From the NCBI RefSeq assembly GCF_002119685.1, contig NZ_CP021108.1:2542001-2606000 (forward strand): a stretch of DNA of 64,000 nt. The letters are read 5' to 3'. Position 1 is the first letter of the stretch. Each line of letters opens with the position of its first letter. The notes beneath the pieces are model-generated. The model was not told the DNA's origin. It made no database searches and was given only the letters and a program-made list of their open reading frames with translations. Shown here piece by piece: positions 58,080-64,000 of the stretch. A program made the translations under genes and the position numbers. Source of the DNA: Bordetella genomosp. 8 (GTDB lineage Bacteria > Pseudomonadota > Gammaproteobacteria > Burkholderiales > Burkholderiaceae_B).

Positions 58080-58709
58080 ATGGAAGCCACGCAAAGCCCG
58101 AACAGCGATCCCGGCGAACTGATCCATCGCATCGCGTCCCTGACCCGCATGCTGCGCGACAGCATGAAGGAGCTGGGGCTGGACCAGGCGATCAAGGATG
58201 CGGCGGAAGCCATCCCCGACGCGCGCGACCGCCTGCGCTATGTAGCGCAGATGACGGAACAGGCCGCCCACCGGGTGCTGAACGCCATCGACCAGGCCCA
58301 GCCCATCCAGGACGGCATGGCCAAGAGCGCGCAGGCGCTCGACGCGCGCTGGAACGAGTGGTTCGACAAGCCCGTGGAGCTGGCGGATGCCCGCGAGCTG
58401 GTCAAGGACACCCGCGCTTTCCTGCAGGAAGTGCCCAGGCAGACGCAGGCGACGTCGTCCAAGCTGCTGGAAATCATGATGGCGCAGGATTTCCAGGATC
58501 TGACTGGCCAGGTCATCATGAAGATGATGGACGTGGTGGGAGCGATCGAGAAGGAATTGCTCCAGGTGCTGATCGACAGCGTCCCGACCGAGCGCCGCGA
58601 CGAGGCGAACTCGCTGCTGAACGGCCCGCAGGTGAATCCGACCGGCAAGGCGGATGTCGTCACCAGCCAGGACCAGGTCGACGATCTTCTGGCCAGCCTG
58701 GGGTTCTAG
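58080..58709 (+). CDS. cheZ: CheY phosphatase CheZ
   Basis: A 209-residue helical protein. The catalytic Asp and Gln are in '[14 protein letters not shown]' (near residue 140), and the C-terminal CheY-binding helix '[11 protein letters not shown]' is intact. It removes phosphate from CheY-P. Last gene of the mot-che operon. Confidence 0.96.
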   Translation: MEATQSPNSDPGELIHRIASLTRMLRDSMKELGLDQAIKDAAEAIPDARDRLRYVAQMTEQAAHRVLNAIDQAQPIQDGMAKSAQALDARWNEWFDKPVELADARELVKDTRAFLQEVPRQTQATSSKLLEIMMAQDFQDLTGQVIMKMMDVVGAIEKELLQVLIDSVPTERRDEANSLLNGPQVNPTGKADVVTSQDQVDDLLASLGF

Positions 58710-58714
58710 GCCCA

Positions 58715-58739
58715 CCCCCGAAGCGCTGCGCGTCGGGGG
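58715..58739 (+). terminator. Hairpin after cheZ
   Basis: CCCCCGA pairs with TCGGGGG around an 11-base loop. A second hairpin GGGGAAA/TTTCCCC follows at 58765-58787. Neither has a T-run; together they probably end the mot-che message before flhB. Confidence 0.6.
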
Positions 58740-58912
58740 GATTACCACTGGATGGTATCCCTATGGGGAAAAAGCGCCGCTTTCCCCGGCTTGATCGCGG
58801 ATTCGCTTTTCGCTGCTTTTCCTAAAATTTCGTTGCCACGGCTTGTTTATCCGAAAGGAGGCTCTCGAGAGAGCGCCAGCAGGCCTGGCCGACGTCCGGA
58901 ACAGCGCGCAGT

Positions 58913-60085
58913 ATGGCCGAAGATAGCGATCTCGAAAAAACCGAAGCCGCCTCACCCCGGCGCCTTGAAAAGGCGCGCGAGGACGGGCAGGTACCCCGCT
59001 CGCGGGAGCTCAGCACCTTTCTGGTGCTGGCCACCGGCGTGGCGATCCTGTGGGGCGGCGGCGCTTACATCTACGGTTCGCTGAACGGCATCATGCGCCA
59101 CGCGTTGGGTTTCGAGCCCAACCTGAGCCGCGACACCAACGTCATGATCGCCAGCGCGGTCGCCAACGGCTGGCAAGCCCTCTTGATGCTTTTGCCCATC
59201 CTGGTCCTGCTGGCCATCGCCGGCATCGCCGCCGGCTTGGCGCTGGGCGGCCTGGTGTGGTCCGGCAAGCCCCTGGAATTCAATCTCGGCAAGCTCAATC
59301 CGCTGTCCGGCCTGGGCCGCATGTTCTCCTGGCAGACGGCCGTGGAGCTGACCAAGGCCGTCTTCAAGGCGCTGCTGGTGGGGGGCGTGGGCGCCGCCGC
59401 GATCTGGAGCTACCACGACGATCTGATCGGCCTGATGCACGCCGCGCCTGCGGCGGCGCTGGCTCGCATGCTGAACATCGTCGGACTGATCTGCGCGCTG
59501 GTGGTGGGCGCGCTGCTGCTCATCGCTTTGATGGACGTGCCCTGGCAGATCTTCAGCCATGCCAAGAAATTGCGCATGAGCAAGGAAGACCTGAAGCAGG
59601 AATTCAAGGAAAGCGAAGGCGACCCGATGATCAAGGCGCGCATGCGGCAGTTGCAGCGCCAGGCGGCGCGCCGCCGCATGATGGCCGAAGTGCCCAAGGC
59701 CGACGTGGTCGTCACCAACCCGACGCATTACGCCGTCGCCCTGCGCTACAGCGACGGCGACATGGCCGCGCCGCGCGTGGTGGCCAAGGGCATGGGCGAG
59801 ATCGCCGCGCGCATCCGCGAGCTGGCGCAGGAAAACCGCGTGCCGATGCTGGAGGCGCCGCCGCTGGCGCGCGCCCTGTACCGCCACGTCGAACTGGGGC
59901 AGGAAATTCCCGCCACCCTGTACACCGCCGTCGCCGAGGTGCTGGCATGGGTGTTCCAGCTGCGCTCCTGGCGTCCGGGCTGGGCGCCGCCGGTGGCGCC
60001 GACGAATCTGCCGGTGCCTGACGGGATGGACCCGCAGGCCGGGCTGGCGGCCGCCCCGGCCGCCCCGGCCCCTGAAGGAGCTTAA
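58913..60085 (+). CDS. flhB: Flagellar export gate protein FlhB
   Basis: A 390-residue inner-membrane component of the flagellar type III export apparatus that sets substrate specificity. Four membrane helices lie between about 30 and 215; the cytoplasmic domain contains the self-cleaving NPTH in 'VVVTNPTHYAVALRY' (about residue 265). The ribosome site at this ATG is weak, while a strong AAAGGAGG lies about 50 bases upstream at 58854-58861 with no start codon at usable distance. Confidence 0.96.
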   Translation: MAEDSDLEKTEAASPRRLEKAREDGQVPRSRELSTFLVLATGVAILWGGGAYIYGSLNGIMRHALGFEPNLSRDTNVMIASAVANGWQALLMLLPILVLLAIAGIAAGLALGGLVWSGKPLEFNLGKLNPLSGLGRMFSWQTAVELTKAVFKALLVGGVGAAAIWSYHDDLIGLMHAAPAAALARMLNIVGLICALVVGALLLIALMDVPWQIFSHAKKLRMSKEDLKQEFKESEGDPMIKARMRQLQRQAARRRMMAEVPKADVVVTNPTHYAVALRYSDGDMAAPRVVAKGMGEIAARIRELAQENRVPMLEAPPLARALYRHVELGQEIPATLYTAVAEVLAWVFQLRSWRPGWAPPVAPTNLPVPDGMDPQAGLAAAPAAPAPEGA

Positions 60086-60088
60086 GGA

Positions 60089-62203
60089 ATGGCCGCGTTG
60101 ATCGCGATGTTCAAGAATAACGGTGGCGCGCAGGCACGAATGCTTGCCGGCCCGTTGCTGATCGTGCTGGTCCTGGGGATGATGATCCTGCCGTTGCCGG
60201 CGTTCATCCTGGACCTGCTGTTCACGTTCAACATCTCGCTGTCGATCATGATCCTGCTGGTCGCCATGTTCACGCGCAAGCCGCTGGACTTCGCGGCTTT
60301 TCCGTCCGTGCTGCTGTTCGCCACGCTGTTGCGGCTGTCGCTGAACGTGGCATCGACCCGCGTCGTCCTGCTGAACGGCCATACCGGTCCCGACGCCGCC
60401 GGCAAGGTCATCGAGGCGTTCGGCCACTTCCTGGTGGGCGGCAATTTCGCCATCGGCATCATCCTGTTCGCGATCCTGACGATCATCAACTTCATCGTCA
60501 TCACAAAGGGCGCCGGCCGGATCGCCGAAGTCGGCGCGCGATTCACCCTGGACGCGATGCCCGGCAAGCAGATGGCCATCGACGCGGACCTGAACGCCGG
60601 CCTCATCCGCGAGGATGAAGCACGCAAGCGCCGCAGCGAGGTCGCGCAGGAAGCCGATTTCTACGGGTCCATGGACGGCGCCAGCAAGTTCGTGCGCGGC
60701 GACGCGGTCGCCGGCCTGCTGATCATGGCGATCAACATCATCGGCGGCCTGATCGTGGGCGTGGCGCAACACGGCCTGTCCATAGGCGACTCGGCACGGG
60801 TGTATACGCTGTTGACCATCGGCGACGGCCTGGTGGCACAGATCCCGGCGCTCATCATTTCCACGGCCGCCGGCGCGGTCGTCTCGCGGGTGTCGAGCGA
60901 GCAGGACATCGGCCAGCAGATCATCGGCCAGCTGTTTTCCAATCCCGCCGTGCTGTTCCTGACCGCGGGCATCATCGGCGTGATGGGCCTGATCCCCAAC
61001 ATGCCGCACGTGGCCTTCCTGGCGCTGGCCGCCGTGTTCGCCACCGGCGGCTACATGCTGCAGAAAAAGCAGGCGCGCGAAGCCGCCGAGAAGACGCGCG
61101 CGCCTTCGCCGGCGCAGGAACAGGCCAAGATCGCCGCCGCGGAGGCCAGCTGGGAAGACGTGTCCATGGTCGACCAGCTTGGCCTGGAAGTGGGCTACCG
61201 CCTGATCCCCCTGGTCGATCACTCGCAGAACGGCGAGCTGTTGCATCGCGTGCGCAGCCTGCGCAAGAAATTCGCGCAGGACGTGGGCTTTCTGCCGCCG
61301 GTCGTCCACATCCGCGACAACCTGGAGCTCAAGCCCAACGACTACGTCATCCTGCTGTCCGGGGTGGAGGTGGGCCGCGGCGTGGCCATGCCTGGCCAGT
61401 GGCTGGCCATCGATCCGGGCGGCGTGACAATCAAGCTGAAGGGCACGCCGACCACCGATCCGGCCTTCGGACTGCCGGCGGTGTGGATCGATGCCTCGTT
61501 GCGCGACCAGGCCCAGGTGGCGGGCTACACGGTGGTGGATGCCAGCACCGTGGTCGCCACGCATTTGAACCACCTGATGCACCGCCATGGCTCCCAGCTG
61601 CTGGGCCGCCAGGAAGTGCAGCAGCTGCTGGACCGCATCGCCCGCGAAGCGCCCAAGCTGGTCGAGGACCTGGTGCCGAAGACCATTTCGCTCACCGTGC
61701 TGCAGAAGGTGCTGCAGGGGCTGTTGAGCGAAGAGGTGCCGATCCGCGATATGCGTTCCATCGTCGACACCATGTCCGAGCACGCGCCGCGCCTGTCGGC
61801 CTTGAACGCCACCACGGGTGGACAGCCGGAGGTGGGCGAGCTGATCGCGCTGGTGCGGCGCGCGCTGGGCCGCGCGATTACGCAGCAATGGTTCCCGGGC
61901 GACGGGGAAGTCCGTGTCATCGGGCTGGATGTTCGCCTGGAGCGCGTACTGTCGCAGGCCATCGGCACCAGCGGCGTGCTGGAGCCGGGCCTGGCCGATA
62001 CGCTGCTGCGCGAGGCGCGCGCCGCGGTGGGTCGCCAGGAAGCCCTGGGCAATGCGCCGGTCCTGGTGGTGTCGCCGGTCCTGCGTCCGGCGCTGTCCCG
62101 TTTCCTACGCCACCACGTGCCGCAACTGGGCGTGCTGGCGAATACCGAAATTCCAGATGAACGCATCGTGCGCGTCACGGCGCTGATCGGGGGTAACACG
62201 TGA
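60089..62203 (+). CDS. flhA: Flagellar export gate protein FlhA
   Basis: A 704-residue export-gate protein with eight N-terminal membrane helices (to about residue 330). The FHIPEP region is present between helices 4 and 5 ('GAGRIAEVGARFTLDAMPGKQMAIDADLNAGL', cited as residues about 142-173). The cytoplasmic domain docks chaperone-substrate complexes. It starts three bases after flhB. Confidence 0.97.
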   Translation: MAALIAMFKNNGGAQARMLAGPLLIVLVLGMMILPLPAFILDLLFTFNISLSIMILLVAMFTRKPLDFAAFPSVLLFATLLRLSLNVASTRVVLLNGHTGPDAAGKVIEAFGHFLVGGNFAIGIILFAILTIINFIVITKGAGRIAEVGARFTLDAMPGKQMAIDADLNAGLIREDEARKRRSEVAQEADFYGSMDGASKFVRGDAVAGLLIMAINIIGGLIVGVAQHGLSIGDSARVYTLLTIGDGLVAQIPALIISTAAGAVVSRVSSEQDIGQQIIGQLFSNPAVLFLTAGIIGVMGLIPNMPHVAFLALAAVFATGGYMLQKKQAREAAEKTRAPSPAQEQAKIAAAEASWEDVSMVDQLGLEVGYRLIPLVDHSQNGELLHRVRSLRKKFAQDVGFLPPVVHIRDNLELKPNDYVILLSGVEVGRGVAMPGQWLAIDPGGVTIKLKGTPTTDPAFGLPAVWIDASLRDQAQVAGYTVVDASTVVATHLNHLMHRHGSQLLGRQEVQQLLDRIAREAPKLVEDLVPKTISLTVLQKVLQGLLSEEVPIRDMRSIVDTMSEHAPRLSALNATTGGQPEVGELIALVRRALGRAITQQWFPGDGEVRVIGLDVRLERVLSQAIGTSGVLEPGLADTLLREARAAVGRQEALGNAPVLVVSPVLRPALSRFLRHHVPQLGVLANTEIPDERIVRVTALIGGNT

Positions 62204-64000
62204 AGATCACCCGCTTTTTTGGGACGACGCACCGCGAGGTGATGCGCGAGGTGCGCATGGCCCTCGGGCCGGATGCGCTGATCATTTCCAGCCGCAGCAT
62301 GGATGGCGGCATCGAAGTGATGGCCACGGATCCGTCGGCCATCGACGACGAAGGCAGGATCGTTTTCCAGGAGCCGGAAACCGTTGTCGCCGAGTCCGCC
62401 GCGTCCCTTGCGGCGCCGCCCGTTCCGGTCATCGAACAGCCGGCCTACGCCCGAGCCTACGCCGCGGAGACACCCGCCGCGCCGCCGCGCGCGCCCGTCG
62501 CGCCGCCGCCTCCGGCCGGCCCGGCGGACCACACCTTCGCGCTGGTCGACGAAGATAGCTCCCAATACCAGCCGCTGGGCTCTGGCACGCCTGACGTGAC
62601 GCAGATGACCGAGGCGCTCAACGCGCTGCGCGGCGCGTTGGAAACCCGCATAGACGGCCTGATGTGGGGCAAGGGCCTGAGCCGCGAACCGGTGCCGACC
62701 ACGCTGTTCCGCACCTTGATGGAAGCCGGCTTCAGCGCCGGCCTGGTCCGCGCCATGCTCTCGCGCCTGCCGCCGCGGATGACCTTCGCGGCCGCCATGA
62801 ACTGGGCGCGCAATGAACTGATCAAGCACCTGCCCGTCATCGGCGACGAAGACGAACTGCTGGGCAGCGGCGGCGTATTCGCGCTGGTCGGCCCGACCGG
62901 GGTCGGCAAGACCACCACGCTGGCCAAGCTGGCCGCCCGCTGCGTGGAGCGCGTGGGCCGCGACCAGGTCGCCATGCTGACCACCGACAATTTCCGTATC
63001 GGCGCCCACGAGCAATTGCAGATCTACGGCCGCCTGATGGGCGTGCCCACGCGCTCCGTGCGCGACGTCGGCCAACTGCGCGAAACCCTGGCCGAGCTGG
63101 GCGCGCGCAGGATCATCCTGATCGACACGACGGGGATCAGCCAGCGCGACCGGCACGTCGCCGAACAGGCCGCCATGCTGTGCGGCGCCGGCCGGCCGGT
63201 GCAGCGCCTGGTCGTGCTGAACGCGGCCAGCCAGGGCGACACGCTGGACGAAGTGGCGCACGCCTACCGCAACGGCGCCGACGAAGACGTGCGCGGCTGC
63301 ATCATCACCAAGATCGACGAAGCCTCGCGTTATGCCGCGGCGCTCGACACCGCCATACGCCACCGCCTGCCGATCCACTACGTCTCGCGCGGCCAGCGCG
63401 TGCCGGAGCACATGGAAGTGCCGACGGCCGCCGAGCTGGTGGACGGCGCCTTCGCCTGCCTGCGCCGGCCTGCCTTGTACGCCCCCAGCGAAGCCGACCT
63501 GGCGGCGCTCTGGTCGGCGTCGCGCGAAGAGGCCGGCGGCCTGCTCGGCATGGACCCCGTGCGTCGGCGGCAACTGCTGGCGTCGGCCATGCTGCGTCCG
63601 CAGGGTGCCAACGCCGAAACCGAACAGAATATGGATGCGGCGCTGGCCTGGATCAATACCGATCCGGCCTGCGTACAGGCACGCGAACTGTGGCGGGGCC
63701 TGAGCGGCGGCCAGACCTTGCCCACGCCGTCGTTGTCGCGCATGCCCCTGGACATGGTCCGCGCCGAATTTTCCGCGACCTGCTCCAGGCACCTGCTGGT
63801 GCTGCACGGACAGATCGCCATGAGCGGCCCCGGCATGCCCGGCGGCACGCTGGCGTCTTCTCTGCTGATGAGCGACCGCGGCGCCGCGCTGGCCGCGCCT
63901 GTGCAGCAGCTGATGCTGGAACACGGCACCGTTTCCAGCATCGACAGCGGCGCCAGGCCGGCCGCCAACGTGGCCGACGCGCTGGTCGCGCGAGCGGACT
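62200..64000 (+). CDS. flhF: Flagellar SRP-like GTPase FlhF (partial, runs off window)
   Basis: At least 600 residues; the stop is outside the window. It begins with GTG overlapping the flhA stop (GTGA). Residues 1-120 are the FlhF-specific B region with a Pro/Ala-rich linker; then come the N domain and the G domain with P-loop 'GPTGVGKTTT' at 231-240, 'TTDNFRIGAHEQL', 'LIDTTG' and 'TKID'. FlhF places and numbers flagella. The GTPase domain ends near residue 425, yet more than 170 further residues follow, which is longer than the classical protein. Confidence 0.95.
   Translation, partial: MKITRFFGTTHREVMREVRMALGPDALIISSRSMDGGIEVMATDPSAIDDEGRIVFQEPETVVAESAASLAAPPVPVIEQPAYARAYAAETPAAPPRAPVAPPPPAGPADHTFALVDEDSSQYQPLGSGTPDVTQMTEALNALRGALETRIDGLMWGKGLSREPVPTTLFRTLMEAGFSAGLVRAMLSRLPPRMTFAAAMNWARNELIKHLPVIGDEDELLGSGGVFALVGPTGVGKTTTLAKLAARCVERVGRDQVAMLTTDNFRIGAHEQLQIYGRLMGVPTRSVRDVGQLRETLAELGARRIILIDTTGISQRDRHVAEQAAMLCGAGRPVQRLVVLNAASQGDTLDEVAHAYRNGADEDVRGCIITKIDEASRYAAALDTAIRHRLPIHYVSRGQRVPEHMEVPTAAELVDGAFACLRRPALYAPSEADLAALWSASREEAGGLLGMDPVRRRQLLASAMLRPQGANAETEQNMDAALAWINTDPACVQARELWRGLSGGQTLPTPSLSRMPLDMVRAEFSATCSRHLLVLHGQIAMSGPGMPGGTLASSLLMSDRGAALAAPVQQLMLEHGTVSSIDSGARPAANVADALVARAD

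Overview
The window looks like the chromosome of a betaproteobacterium of the Alcaligenaceae, most like Bordetella (Achromobacter is the alternative). The DNA is GC-rich throughout. The left end has the Bug-type solute receptors that are greatly expanded in that group. Other marks are a pyruvate dehydrogenase operon whose E3 carries its own lipoyl domain, and an flhDC-motAB-che-flhBAF motility cluster in the order familiar from Bordetella. I assign this from gene content and order only; no rRNA, tRNA, CRISPR array or complete insertion sequence was seen.

Layout. 1-8.9 kb: a one-direction run of tripartite-tricarboxylate (Bug) receptors, four MmgE/PrpD proteins and a metallo-hydrolase, probably a catabolic gene set that starts outside the window. 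8.9-15.7 kb: metal defence, with a His-rich Cd/Zn/Pb ATPase divergent from a CadR-type regulator, and CopA-CueR divergent from CopZ, each with readable MerR-family operators. 15.8-18.0 kb: a peroxiredoxin-glutaredoxin fusion followed by a flavin disulfide reductase, a likely peroxide-defence pair. 18.1-22.5 kb: two divergent genes I cannot assign, a 1009-residue and a 364-residue protein, with features that would suit secreted effectors. 22.7-29.0 kb: housekeeping genes (GlsB/YeaQ-like membrane protein, SCO1 copper chaperone, oligopeptidase A), then a two-component system translationally coupled to folD. 29.3-35.5 kb: aceE-aceF-lpdA.

35.6-46.4 kb is the most interesting part. Seven tightly coupled genes encode synthesis of a CDP-activated, methylated 6-deoxyhexose (RfbF, RfbG, an RfbC-like epimerase, a ketoreductase, a sugar C-methyltransferase and a CmcI-type methyltransferase-fold enzyme). 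They follow a 1240-residue protein that joins TPR repeats, a GT41 (O-GlcNAc-transferase-like) domain, a degenerate FkbM-like domain and a GT2 domain. The whole block lies directly behind the flagellin gene and on the same strand. I read it as a flagellin O-glycosylation locus that builds and attaches a branched, methylated glycan.

46.7-64 kb: the flagellar control and chemotaxis genes. FlhDC is the master regulator and FliA (sigma-28) serves late genes; good sigma-28 promoters are visible upstream of fliC and motA. MotAB and the Che proteins (with one extra CheY and one chemoreceptor) form a long operon, followed by the export-gate genes flhB and flhA and the start of a long flhF that runs off the window.
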